Shown one piece after another: positions 24,173-32,482 of a DNA stretch of 64,000 bases; the first letter of the stretch is position 1, and every line of letters starts with the position of its first letter. The notes beneath the pieces were generated by a model, which worked only from the letters and a program-made list of their open reading frames with translations, did not search any database and was not told where the DNA came from. Source of the stretch: CAVTYH01 sp963738835 (lineage in GTDB: Bacteria > Planctomycetota > Planctomycetia > Pirellulales > JADZDJ01); assembly GCA_963738835.1 (NCBI GenBank), contig CAVTYH010000002.1, positions 806,001-870,000 of the forward strand. Direction: 5' to 3'. A program made the translations under genes and the position numbers.

Positions 24173-25372
24173 ATGGATGCCTGAAGCAGGCTACCGAGAA
24201 CTGGTCGCAGGACTTGGCCCTTGCACACGCCGCGAGGCGGACTGCAAGTTATCGCGCCGGGCGAGCCACTTGATGAATGCCCGCGATGCCGATCTCTTGA
24301 CTTGGGGCCGCACGTTTTTGCTGGAGCATTTTCGGCTGCCACCCTCCAAGATGCATGTGTGGTTGGCGGAGCAACTGGATGCGATGCGTCACGATCACCA
24401 AGAACACTTCATAAAGCCGCGGATGGTATCCGCGGAGCACCAGAGTGGTTCGTCCACTGGCACTCCACCGCCGATACCATCGGCGGCTTTATGGGAGCAA
24501 GGCGGCGCGAAGTTGAATGTCATCGGGCCGCGCGGTAGTGCCAAATCGACGGTCACCACGCTGGCGTTTGTACTACGCGAGGCGCTGGCCGGCCGCGAAA
24601 AATACATCTGGATCGTCTCCGACACGAAGCATCAAGCCGCCGCGCATTTGGACAATGTCAAAGCAGAGCTGCTGGAGAATCGCGCGCTGCAAGAAGCGTA
24701 TCCCGAGGTTGCCGGCTTCGGCCCGGTCTGGCGGCGGGGGGCGATTGTGCTGCGCAACGGCGTGATGATTGAGGCGCTGGGCACCGGGCAGCGGGTGCGC
24801 GGCCGGCGGCGTCGGCAATATCGGCCCACGCTGATTGTCTGCGACGATTTGCAGAACGACGGCCACATTCAATCGGCCCTGGCCCGCGAACGTTCGCGCA
24901 CCTGGTTTCACGGCCTGTTGATGAAAGCCGGCACGAAGCGCACCAGCATCATCAACCTGGGCACCGCACTGCACCGCGAATGTTTGACGATGGAGTTGCA
25001 CCGCACGCCGGGCTGGCTGAGCCGCAGATTCCAAGCCATCGAGCGCTGGCCGCAGCACATGCCACTGTGGGCAGCGTGGGAGGAGATTTATCAGGAGTCA
25101 GGAGACAGGGGTCAGGGGTCAGAGATTACTGACATAAAGCCGCGGATGGTATCCGCGGTGGGGGCGAGTGTAGTGTCCACTGGCACTTCACCGCCGATAC
25201 CATCGGCGGCTTTATGCAATGATCCTCACATCATCGCCCGCGAATTCTATCTCCGCAATCGCGATCTGATGGACGCCGGCGCCGAATTGCTCTGGCCCGA
25301 GGAAGAAGACCTGTACACGCTAATGTGCATGCGGGCCGAAAGCGGCAGCACAGCGTTTGCGCGAGAAGCAAA
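24162..25372 (+). CDS. Phage-type large terminase, N-terminal ATPase part
   Basis: Packages DNA into phage heads. The GTG start overlaps the HTH gene. Walker A 'IGPRGSAKSTVTTLAF' is at about residues 121-136, Walker B 'TLIVCDDLQND' follows, and 'RRQYRPT' precedes it. Two 84-bp palindromic elements add 28 residues each, at ~83-110 and ~324-351. At about 25352-25372 the frame is lost: 'RAESGSTAFARE' is followed by nonsense, while the frame starting at 25357 continues correctly with 'REKQSTPVNPELCEWPE', a typical terminase junction segment. One extra base near 25360 explains this. Confidence 0.78.
24410..24493 (+). repeat. In-frame palindromic element, family A copy 2 (84 bp)
   Basis: Exactly 84 bp, 'cataaagccgcggatggtat' to 'cggcggctttatg'. 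Read as 'IKPRMVSAEHQSGSSTGTPP' and onward in the terminase, just before Walker A. Same orientation and coding phase as copy 3. Confidence 0.92.
25094..25127 (+). repeat. G-rich 'caggagtcagg' type short repeat in terminase
   Basis: 'ggagtcaggagacaggggtc' followed by 'aggggtcagag' is a degenerate tandem unit read as 'ESGDRGQGSEI'. It abuts the third 84-bp element. Confidence 0.5.
25133..25216 (+). repeat. In-frame palindromic element, family A copy 3 (84 bp)
   Basis: Exactly 84 bp, 'cataaagccgcggatggtat' to 'cggcggctttatg'. Read as 'IKPRMVSAVGASVVSTGTSP' and onward in the terminase. It lies ~140 bp upstream of the terminase frame break. Confidence 0.92.
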
Positions 25373-26028
25373 GCACGCCGGTGAATCCGGAATTGTGCGA
25401 ATGGCCGGAAGCATACTTCGGCGATTGGATTTGGTTCGACGAGTGGCCGGACGGAGGCGAGTCTCTCCGAGACTCGCAACCGCGTCTCGGAAAGACGCGG
25501 CTACTTATTGCCAAAGCAATCGCTCTCGACCCCAGCAAAGGGGCCGATGCACGGCGCGGCGATTATTCGGCGTTTGTGATGCTGGGCGTGGGGCACGATG
25601 GCACGCTGTACATCGAAGCCGACATGCAGCGGCGGCCGACGCCGCAGATTGTCAGCGACGGCGTAGAACTTTGCCGACGGTTCCGGCCGCAGGTATTTGG
25701 AATCGAGGCGAATCAGTTTCAGGAGTTGCTGGGGGCCGATTTCGCCGCCGAGTTCATTCGCCAGGGCCTGATCGGCATTTCGCCCTGCTCGATCGAAAAC
25801 ACTGTGAGCAAAGCGGTGCGCATCCGCCGGCTGGGGCCGCTGTTGTGTGTCCGGCGACTAAAGTTCAAAGCCAACTCGCCCGGCACGCGGATGTTGGTCG
25901 AGCAACTGAAAGAATTCCCACTGGCCGACCACGACGACGGCCCCGATGCGGTGGAAATGGCGCTGCGGTTGGCCGAAATGCTGCTGCGGCCCATGCCGGA
26001 CGATGGGCTTGGGAATCGACTTGTTTGA
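25357..26028 (+). CDS. Phage-type large terminase, C-terminal nuclease part
   Basis: This frame opens at a TTG and continues the terminase after the probable extra base near 25360. It starts in 'REKQSTPVNPELCEWPEAYF' and carries the RNase H-like nuclease features: 'GDYSAFVMLGVGHDGTLYIEAD' region (acidic strand), 'FGIEANQFQELL' and the terminal 'DGPDAVEMALRLAEML'. A 17-residue stretch 'GESLRDSQPRLGKTRLL' near residues 34-50 is repeat-encoded and recurs in the UbiD gene. The joined length is about 620 codons, repeats included. Confidence 0.75.
   Translation: MREKQSTPVNPELCEWPEAYFGDWIWFDEWPDGGESLRDSQPRLGKTRLLIAKAIALDPSKGADARRGDYSAFVMLGVGHDGTLYIEADMQRRPTPQIVSDGVELCRRFRPQVFGIEANQFQELLGADFAAEFIRQGLIGISPCSIENTVSKAVRIRRLGPLLCVRRLKFKANSPGTRMLVEQLKEFPLADHDDGPDAVEMALRLAEMLLRPMPDDGLGNRLV
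25454..25503 (+). repeat. In-frame palindromic element, family C copy 1
   Basis: Two hairpins, 'gcgagtctctccgagactcgc' (truncated to its arms) and 'ccgcgtctcggaaagacgcgg', separated by a few bases. The second copy is at 59286-59338 on the other strand; both are read in the same phase to give nearly the same peptide. Confidence 0.85.
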
Positions 26029-26032
26029 ATAG

Positions 26033-26090
26033 TCAGTTGTCCGTCGTCCGTTGTCAGTTGCAACGGACTACGGACAACAGACAACGGACC
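26033..26090. repeat. Inverted repeat between terminase and portal genes
   Basis: 'ttgtccgtcgtccgttgtca' and 'caacggactacggacaacag' are near-complementary arms. It lies in the short gap before the portal start at 26117. Confidence 0.55.
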
Positions 26091-26116
26091 ACCCCTTTCT
26101 CAATAGGAGCTTTGAA

Positions 26117-26260
26117 ATGACACCAACTCTTAATCAACTTGAACAGCGTCTGCTCGAAGCGTACGACGAGCTGTGGGATTCGTTTGTCGATCCGCGCGAA
26201 CCCTACGGCGATGATGGCGAGCGCTGGTCTGGCGCTCGGCGGCGGCGGCTACCCTTTTAG
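26117..26260 (+). CDS. Phage portal-like protein, N-terminal piece
   Basis: Preceded by a good ribosome-binding site ('aggagctttgaa' region). 'MTPTLNQLEQRLLEAYDELW' to 'GDDGERW' forms the helical N terminus of a portal-type protein. The frame then breaks near 26228; the other frame continues with 'LALGGGGYPF'. One extra base between 'gagcgctgg' and 'ctggcgctc' explains the shift. Confidence 0.6.
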   Translation: MTPTLNQLEQRLLEAYDELWDSFVDPREPYGDDGERWSGARRRRLPF

Positions 26261-27614
26261 CCGCGTCGCTTGTGACGCGCTGGCTGGCATTGGCGACGAC
26301 GCGCAATTGGCGGAGATTCGGCGCCAGTGCCGCACACTGGCGCTGGAGAATGAGTTTGCGATCAACGGCCACGAGAACCGCGTTAGCTACATCGTCGGCG
26401 CGGGACATACCTATCGGGCGACTCTGCGAAAATTCTGCCGCGCTACTGGGTGGCCGGGGTCGAGTGCTGCCGAGCCCTCGGATTTTGAGCCGCTGGGGGC
26501 TCCCTTCGGTCGACCCCAGCCACCCTTCGCCACTTTAATCGCCGCGGTGCAACATGAAATCGACCAGTTCATCGTTGCCAACCACTGGCATCGCCGGCAG
26601 CAGGAAGTTGTGCGCAGACGCGATCGAGATGGCGAAGCAATTCTGCGATTCTTCACGGCGGCCGATGGCACGGTGCGCGTGCGGTTCGTCGAGCCCGATC
26701 AGGTGTTTACGCCGCCCGATCAGGCCGGCAACCCGGCGGCGCGGCTGGGCGTGCAGACCGATTTGCACGATGTGGAGAATGTGATCGGCTATTTCATCGA
26801 CGGCCGACTGGTCGATGCGGCGGAGATTCAGCATCGCAAGGCCAATGTCGATGCCAATGTGCGGCGCGGGCTGCCGCTCTTTTATCCGGTGCGGAAGAAT
26901 TTGCGGCGGGCCGAAAAACTGCTGCGGAACATGAGCGTGGTGGCGGAAATTCAATCGGCCATCGCGCTGATTCGCAAACATCGGCAAGGCACGCTCAGCG
27001 GCGTGCAGCAGTTTGTGGCGGGGCAGGCGGATGCGACGTTCACGGCTCCGGTCGCTTACGCTCCCGGCTCGCTGCCGCGCACCACAAGTTTTCGCCGTTA
27101 TGGGCCTGGAACGATTTTGGATGCCCCCAGCGGATTGGAATACGACTTTCCCGCCGCCGGCGTCGATGCGGCCAATTTCGTGACGGTGCTGCAGGCCGAG
27201 CTGCGCTCTGTTGCCAGTCGGCTGGTGATGCCGGAGTTCATGCTCACCTCCGATGCGTCGAACGCCAACTATTCATCGACGATGGTGGCTGAAGGCCCGG
27301 CGATGCGGATGTTCGCCCGCTTGCAGGCCGAGCAAGTTTGCGACGACGTGGCCGTCATGTGGCGCGTGGTCGAGGCCGCGGTGGCCGCCGGCCGGTTGCC
27401 GAGCGAAACGCGCACCATGATCGAAATTCAAGCAACGGCGCCCTCGCTGCTGGTGCGCGATCAGTTGCAGGAAACGCAGCGGCATCGAATCGAAAACACG
27501 GCGGGCATCCTTTCGCCGCAAACCTGGAGCCAGCTCAGCGGGCTGGATTACGACCAGGAGCAAGCAAATTTTGCGGCGCATGCAGGCAGCGTCAGCCAAG
27601 TTGCAACGTCTTGA
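26139..27614 (+). CDS. Phage portal-like protein
   Basis: The real reading begins after the break near 26228 ('LALGGGGYPFSRVACDALAG'); the first ~30 codons of this open frame are a shadow of the N-terminal piece. Portal proteins form the ring through which DNA enters the head. Supporting features are 'HENRVSYIVGAGHTYR', 'RDRDGEAILRFFTAADGTVRVRFVEPDQV' region and 'SDASNANYSSTMVAEGPAMRMF', a pattern typical of lambda/HK97-type portals. Two repeats are read in frame: family E (26447-26525) and family I (27045-27071). No protease, capsid or tail gene follows. Confidence 0.68.
   Translation: MNSVCSKRTTSCGIRLSIRANPTAMMASAGLALGGGGYPFSRVACDALAGIGDDAQLAEIRRQCRTLALENEFAINGHENRVSYIVGAGHTYRATLRKFCRATGWPGSSAAEPSDFEPLGAPFGRPQPPFATLIAAVQHEIDQFIVANHWHRRQQEVVRRRDRDGEAILRFFTAADGTVRVRFVEPDQVFTPPDQAGNPAARLGVQTDLHDVENVIGYFIDGRLVDAAEIQHRKANVDANVRRGLPLFYPVRKNLRRAEKLLRNMSVVAEIQSAIALIRKHRQGTLSGVQQFVAGQADATFTAPVAYAPGSLPRTTSFRRYGPGTILDAPSGLEYDFPAAGVDAANFVTVLQAELRSVASRLVMPEFMLTSDASNANYSSTMVAEGPAMRMFARLQAEQVCDDVAVMWRVVEAAVAAGRLPSETRTMIEIQATAPSLLVRDQLQETQRHRIENTAGILSPQTWSQLSGLDYDQEQANFAAHAGSVSQVATS
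26447..26525. repeat. In-frame inverted repeat, family E copy 2
   Basis: 'tgggtggccggggtcgag' and 'gtcgaccccagccaccc' are the same terminal arms as at 16603-16700. Inside the portal gene it encodes 'GWPGSSAAEPSDFEPLGAPF' and onward. Confidence 0.82.
27045..27071. repeat. Family I palindrome inside the portal gene
   Basis: 'gctccggtcgcttacgctcc' plus 'cggctcg' is read in frame as 'APVAYAPGS'. It is nearly identical to 21116-21143. Confidence 0.7.
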
Positions 27615-27726
27615 CACATTCTTGACATCCCGCCGAGCAGTCTTAACCCCAATTTGAGGCGATACCCGGTAGCATTCTATCGATGGCAGTAAGAGCGGTC
27701 TTCGAGATGAGAAAGGAAGGTACGCC

Positions 27727-27825
27727 ATGACTGACTTTGCAATCGTTTTGCTGGTGATTGCTTTCGGCGGTTTTACCTGGGGCCTGTTGGCGCTGTCCGA
27801 CTGGCTGCTTAGAGGTGGGAAATGA
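27727..27825 (+). CDS. Small membrane protein at the head of the kdp operon
   Basis: A 32-codon gene: one hydrophobic helix ('FAIVLLVIAFGGFTWGLLAL') followed by 'SDWLLRGGK'. It has a good ribosome-binding site ('gaaaggaag') 8 bp upstream, and its stop overlaps the kdpF start (ATGA). Similar tiny single-helix ORFs precede kdpF in other kdp operons. Its role is unproven; by position it could be an extra accessory subunit. Confidence 0.65.
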   Translation: MTDFAIVLLVIAFGGFTWGLLALSDWLLRGGK

Positions 27826-27914
27826 ACGGTGTGGAACTCGTAGGACTGGCGGTGACCGTGGGGCTCTTGTTTTACCTGGTCATCGCACTTTTGAAACCGG
27901 AGTGGTTTGCATGA
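27822..27914 (+). CDS. kdpF: Potassium-transporting ATPase accessory subunit KdpF
   Basis: 30 residues: a single transmembrane helix ending 'YLVIALLKPEWFA', matching the KdpF pattern 'YLVxALLxPExF'. KdpF stabilises the KdpABC complex. It overlaps both the upstream small ORF and kdpA by ATGA, so it is translationally coupled. Confidence 0.85.
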   Translation: MNGVELVGLAVTVGLLFYLVIALLKPEWFA

Positions 27915-29698
27915 CGACGAACGATTGGCTTCAACTGGTGCTCTATTTTGGCGTCCTGGCGCTGTTAGCGAAGCCGCTGGGCTGGTTCATGGCACGCGTG
28001 TACCAAGGACGGCCGTGCGGATTGGATCGCGCGCTGGGTTGGCTGGAGCGCAGGCTATATCGCATTTGCGGCGTAGACCCGGAGCGAGAGATGTCGTGGA
28101 AAACGTACTGCGTGGCGGTGCTGCTGTTCAACGCGTTGGGCTTCGTGTTTGTGTATGCCGTGCTGCGGTTGCAAGATGTTTTGCCCGGCCAGGGCACCAT
28201 GAATCCGCAGCATTTTTCGGCGCTCTCGACCGATCAATCGTTCAACACCGCGGCGAGCTTTGCCACGAACACCAATTGGCAAAGCTACGGCGGCGAGACG
28301 ACGCTGAGCTATTTGTCGCAGATGCTGGCGCTTAGCGTGCAGAATTTTGTCTCGGCGGCGACCGGCATGGCCGTGCTCGTGGCGCTCATTCGCGGCCTGG
28401 CCCGGCGCTCGGCAGCCACGATCGGCAACTTCTGGTATGACCTGGTGCGTTCGACCGTTTACATTTTGTTACCGCTGTCGCTGGTGTATGCAACTGTTTT
28501 GGTTTCGCAGGGCGTCATTCAAAACTTTCGGCCCTATGAAACAGCGAAGTTAGTTCAGCCGGCAATCGGCGCCGATGGAAAACCCGTCACGGAAGCCAGC
28601 TTGCCGATGGGTCCGGCCGCTTCGCAAAATGCCATTAAGCAACTGGGCACCAACGGCGGCGGATTTTTCAACGTGAACTCGGCACATCCGTACGAGAATC
28701 CGACGCCGCTTTCGAACTTTCTGGAATTGCTGGCAATTCTGCTCATTCCCGCCGCACTGTGCTACACATTCGGTGAAATGGTGGGCGATCGACGGCAAGG
28801 TTGGGCCGTGCTGGCGGCCATGTTTTTGATTCTGGTGCCGCTGACGATTTGCACCGTGTGGGCCGAGCAATCGGGCGTGCCGCAATACCACACGCTGGGA
28901 ATCGATCAACAAGCCTCCACCACGCAAGCCGGCGGAAATATGGAGGGCAAGGAAACGCGCTTCGGCATTGTAAACTCCGGCCTTTGGGGCTGCGCCACCA
29001 CGGCAGCCTCCAACGGCAGCGTGAATTCGATGCACGATTCCTACACGCCGCTGGGCGGATTGTTTCCGATGTGGCTCATTCAGCTGGGCGAAGTGATCTT
29101 CGGCGGCGTCGGCAGCGGGCTGTATGGCCTCTTGATGTTTGTCATCGTGGCCGTGTTTATCGCCGGATTAATGGTCGGCCGCACGCCGGAATATCTGGGC
29201 AAGAAAATCGAAGCCTTCGAAATGAAGATGGCTTCGCTAGTGATTCTGATACCGCCCTGCATTGTGAAAATCGGTGCGGCCATCGCCGTGCTGGGGCCGG
29301 GATTGCACTTTACAGATCCAACGTCGGGCGAGCTGAAGAACCCGCTCAACAATCCCGGCGCTCACGGCTTTTCCGAAGTGTTGTACGCGTTCTCCTCGGC
29401 CGGCAACAACAATGGCAGCGCGTTTGCCGGACTAAACGCGAATACGGTGTTCTACAACGTGGCACTGGGCATTGCGATGTTGATGGCCCGGTACTGGCTG
29501 ATTGTGCCGACGCTGGCCGTCGCTGGTTCTCTGGCCGCGAAGAAATTCACGCCACCGGGAGCAGGCACGCTTCCCACCCATCGGCCGTTGTTCACGGTGA
29601 TGCTGGTGAGCACCATTTTGCTCGTCGGCGCCTTGGCATTCCTGCCGGCGCTGGCCTTGGGGCCGATTGTGGAACAGTTGCAGATGATAAGCCCGTGA
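27911..29698 (+). CDS. kdpA: Potassium-transporting ATPase, K+ channel-like subunit KdpA
   Basis: 595 residues from the ATG at 27911. KdpA is the SKT-superfamily channel subunit that binds K+ in four selectivity-filter loops; visible ones include 'NTAASFATNTNWQSYGGE', 'GTNGGGFFNVNSAHPYENP', 'SGLWGCATTAASNGSVN' and 'SAGNNNGSAFAGLNAN'. About ten hydrophobic segments are present. Length and all four loops match functional KdpA. A longer frame upstream overlaps kdpF and is not used. Confidence 0.96.
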   Translation: MTTNDWLQLVLYFGVLALLAKPLGWFMARVYQGRPCGLDRALGWLERRLYRICGVDPEREMSWKTYCVAVLLFNALGFVFVYAVLRLQDVLPGQGTMNPQHFSALSTDQSFNTAASFATNTNWQSYGGETTLSYLSQMLALSVQNFVSAATGMAVLVALIRGLARRSAATIGNFWYDLVRSTVYILLPLSLVYATVLVSQGVIQNFRPYETAKLVQPAIGADGKPVTEASLPMGPAASQNAIKQLGTNGGGFFNVNSAHPYENPTPLSNFLELLAILLIPAALCYTFGEMVGDRRQGWAVLAAMFLILVPLTICTVWAEQSGVPQYHTLGIDQQASTTQAGGNMEGKETRFGIVNSGLWGCATTAASNGSVNSMHDSYTPLGGLFPMWLIQLGEVIFGGVGSGLYGLLMFVIVAVFIAGLMVGRTPEYLGKKIEAFEMKMASLVILIPPCIVKIGAAIAVLGPGLHFTDPTSGELKNPLNNPGAHGFSEVLYAFSSAGNNNGSAFAGLNANTVFYNVALGIAMLMARYWLIVPTLAVAGSLAAKKFTPPGAGTLPTHRPLFTVMLVSTILLVGALAFLPALALGPIVEQLQMISP

Positions 29699-29740
29699 TG
29701 GGAATGACGAAATTCGAATGTCGCAGGAGATTTTTAGAAT

Positions 29741-31897
29741 ATGACCACAGCTACGAAAGCTCGCCCGCTGTTCGATCCGCCTATCGTTCGACAGGCATTG
29801 ATCGATTCGGTGCTCAAGCTCGATCCGCGGCGGCAACTGCGCAACCCGGTGATGTTCACCGTGCTAGTGGGCAGCGTGCTGACCACGGGCTTGGGCGTTC
29901 AAGCGCTGATTTCAAAACCCTCTCCCCTTGGGAGAGGGCAGGGTGAGGGTGCCCAAGTCGTGCCAGACACCCTCACCCCAACCCTCTCTCAGAGGGCGAG
30001 GGAGGACGAATCGGCGAGTTTCATTTTTGCCGTTTCGGCCTGGCTGTGGTTCACGGTGCTGTTTGCCAACTTCGCCGAAGCCATGGCCGAAGGACGCGGC
30101 AAAGCGCAGGCCGATTCGCTGCGAGCCACGCGCCGCGATGTGCAAGCCAAAAAACTCGACGAACCGCGGTACGGGGCGACTTTTCATCCGCTCACTGCAT
30201 CGCTCTTGCGAAAAGACGACGTGGTGCTCGTCGAAGCCGGAGAACTGATGCCCGGCGACGGCGAAGTGATTGAAGGCGTGGCCTCGGTCGATGAAAGCGC
30301 CATCACCGGAGAAAGCGCGCCGGTGATTCGTGAAAGCGGCGGCGACCGCAGCAGCGTCACCGGCGGCACGCGCGTGCTTTCCGACTGGCTCGTGGTGCGC
30401 ATCACAGCCAATCCCGGCGAGACGTTTATGGATCGCATGATCTCGCTGATCGAAGGGGCCAAGCGGCAGAAAACGCCCAACGAAATTGCACTCGATATTC
30501 TGTTGGCGGCGATGACGATCATTTTCTTGATCGTCTGCGTCACGCTCCTGCCGTTTTCTAAATACAGTGTGGCTGCCGCTGGGCAGGGAAACCCGATCAC
30601 GGTCACGGTGCTCGTCGCGCTGTTGGTGTGCCTGATTCCGACCACAATCGGCGGTTTGCTTTCGGCCATTGGCATTGCCGGTATGGATCGCATGATTCAA
30701 GCCAACGTGATCGCCACTTCCGGCCGCGCCGTGGAGGCCGCCGGCGACGTGGACGTGCTGCTGTTGGATAAAACCGGCACCATCACGATGGGCAATCGGC
30801 AGGCGGTCGAACTGATTCCCGCGCCGGGCATCGCCATGCCGCGATTGGCCGATGCCGCGCAGCTGGCCTCGTTGGCCGATGAAACTCCCGAAGGCCGCAG
30901 CATTGTGGTACTAGCCAAAGAAAAGTACGGCCTGCGTGGCCGCAATATTCACGAGCTAGGCGCCAGTTTCATTCCGTTTTCGGCGCAAACTCGGCTCAGC
31001 GGCGTGGATTTCTCTGGCCGCAAAATTCGCAAAGGAGCGACCGATGCCATCGAAGGATTTGTGTCGTCGATGGGTGGCAACGTCAAGGGTGAGCTGCGGC
31101 AATCGGTCGAGGAAATCTCGAAGCGCGGCGGCACTCCGCTGGTGGTCGCGGAAAACGATCACCTGCTCGGCGTGATCTACCTCAAAGATATCGTCAAGGG
31201 CGGGATTAAAGAACGATTCTCTGAATTGCGCCGCATGGGCATTAAGACCGTGATGATTACCGGCGACAACCCGCTGACGGCCGCCGCAATTGCCGCCGAG
31301 GCGGGCGTGGATGATTTCCTGGCGCAGGCCACCCCGGAAGCGAAGCTGAAAATGATCCGCGAAAATCAGGCGGGCGGTCGGTTGGTGGCGATGACCGGCG
31401 ACGGCACGAACGATGCGCCGGCGCTGGCCCAGGCCGACGTGGCCGTGGCCATGAACTCTGGCACGCAAGCCGCGAAAGAAGCCGGCAACATGGTCGATCT
31501 CGATTCGAATCCCACCAAGCTCATCGAGATTGTCGAAATCGGCAAACAGTTGCTGATGACGCGCGGCGCGCTCACCACGTTCAGTCTGGCAAACGACGTG
31601 GCCAAGTATTTCGCCATTATTCCGGCGGCGTTCGCAACGACGTATCCGGTGCTCAACAAACTCAACATCATGCATTTGGCGACGCCGGCCAGTGCGATTC
31701 TGTCGGCCGTGATTTTCAACGCGCTGATCATTATTGCCTTGATCCCGCTGGCGTTGCGGGGCGTGCGTTACCGTGCCGTCGGCGCCGCGAAACTGTTGCG
31801 CGATAACTTGTTGATTTACGGCGTCGGCGGGCTGATTGTACCGTTTCTTGGCATCAAGCTAATCGATCTGTTTTTAGTTGCCGCGGGATTGGCATAA
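29741..31897 (+). CDS. kdpB: Potassium-transporting P-type ATPase subunit KdpB
   Basis: 718 residues, longer than the usual ~680-690. P-type motifs are intact: 'DKTGT' with phosphorylated Asp343, actuator 'ITGESAPV', 'MTGDGTNDAPALAQADVAVAM' region and 'GDNPLTA'. Residues ~60-90 come from a palindromic repeat (29918-30003) inserted in frame after the first membrane helix ('GLGVQALIS') and before 'SASFIFAVSAWLWF', that is, in the first short loop. Whether the loop tolerates 30 extra residues is open, but the frame is kept and the rest of the protein is normal. Follows kdpA by 42 bp. Confidence 0.95.
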   Translation: MTTATKARPLFDPPIVRQALIDSVLKLDPRRQLRNPVMFTVLVGSVLTTGLGVQALISKPSPLGRGQGEGAQVVPDTLTPTLSQRAREDESASFIFAVSAWLWFTVLFANFAEAMAEGRGKAQADSLRATRRDVQAKKLDEPRYGATFHPLTASLLRKDDVVLVEAGELMPGDGEVIEGVASVDESAITGESAPVIRESGGDRSSVTGGTRVLSDWLVVRITANPGETFMDRMISLIEGAKRQKTPNEIALDILLAAMTIIFLIVCVTLLPFSKYSVAAAGQGNPITVTVLVALLVCLIPTTIGGLLSAIGIAGMDRMIQANVIATSGRAVEAAGDVDVLLLDKTGTITMGNRQAVELIPAPGIAMPRLADAAQLASLADETPEGRSIVVLAKEKYGLRGRNIHELGASFIPFSAQTRLSGVDFSGRKIRKGATDAIEGFVSSMGGNVKGELRQSVEEISKRGGTPLVVAENDHLLGVIYLKDIVKGGIKERFSELRRMGIKTVMITGDNPLTAAAIAAEAGVDDFLAQATPEAKLKMIRENQAGGRLVAMTGDGTNDAPALAQADVAVAMNSGTQAAKEAGNMVDLDSNPTKLIEIVEIGKQLLMTRGALTTFSLANDVAKYFAIIPAAFATTYPVLNKLNIMHLATPASAILSAVIFNALIIIALIPLALRGVRYRAVGAAKLLRDNLLIYGVGGLIVPFLGIKLIDLFLVAAGLA
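29918..30003. repeat. In-frame palindromic element, family B copy 2
   Basis: 'ccctctccccttgggagagg' ... 'gggtgagggt' on the left and 'caccctcaccccaaccctct' on the right are inverted. It is read through in kdpB as 'PSPLGRGQGEGA' ... 'LTPTLSQRARE'. Confidence 0.88.
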
Positions 31898-31908
31898 CGA
31901 GGAAAATA

Positions 31909-32482
31909 ATGTTCACACAATTACGAATTGCCGTCCTGATGTTTCTGGCGCTGGCGCTGCTTACAGGCGTCGTGTATCCGGTGCTGTTCACGCTGTTCGC
32001 TCAGGGAGCGTTTCCCAGCCAGGCCAATGGCAGCCTGATTATTCGCGATGGCAAGGTGGTGGGCTCGGAACTGATCGGCCAGCACTTCGACGATCCGAAA
32101 TACTTTTGGAGCCGGCCATCGGCGACGTCGGCGTTTCCCAACGATCCTTCGTCATCAAGCGGCAGCAATTTGGGGCCGACCAATCCCGATCAATTGAAGG
32201 CAGTCAAAGATCGTGTCGAGGCGTTGCAGAAAGCGGCACCCGACGAGACGGCGCCGATTCCGATTGATCTTGTGACGGCTTCGGCGAGCGGGTTGGATCC
32301 GCACATCAGTCCGGCGGCGGCGGCATATCAGATCCAGCGTGTGGCCCATGCGCAGTATGAACGAGGAGCAAGTGCGGAAGCTCGTCGAATCAAACACGGA
32401 AGGGCGCACGCTGGGAGTGCTCGGCGAAACGCGCGTGAATGTCTTGAAACTAAATTTAGCGCTGGATGAGGGAAAACCATAA
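31909..32482 (+). CDS. kdpC: Potassium-transporting ATPase subunit KdpC (frameshifted near the 3' end)
   Basis: The single N-terminal helix 'LRIAVLMFLALALLTGVVYPV' and the periplasmic domain ('GSELIGQHFDDPKYFWSRPS', 'ASGLDPHISPAAAAYQIQRVA') are typical of KdpC. After 'RVAHAQ' the frame shown as open to 32469 loses similarity, while the next frame from 32357 reads 'MNEEQVRKLVESNTEGRTLG' and ends 'NLALDEGKP' at 32482, exactly the conserved KdpC C terminus. One extra base near 32350-32356 accounts for this. KdpC assists ATP binding in the KdpFABC complex. Confidence 0.88.

Noticed and set aside
20301..25216. CRISPR-like array in the repeat-rich region
   Set aside because: Repeats are palindromic, scattered, of several families and without regular spacers; no cas gene is present.
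24162..26120. 652-codon frame taken as one complete terminase
   Set aside because: After ~25370 it is nonsense (Arg/Ala-rich), while the other frame carries the conserved nuclease half.
27600..27726. Riboswitch or KdpE operator upstream of the kdp operon
   Set aside because: Two 'ttgaca' boxes occur (27611, 27622) but no convincing -10 or aptamer fold could be assigned by eye.
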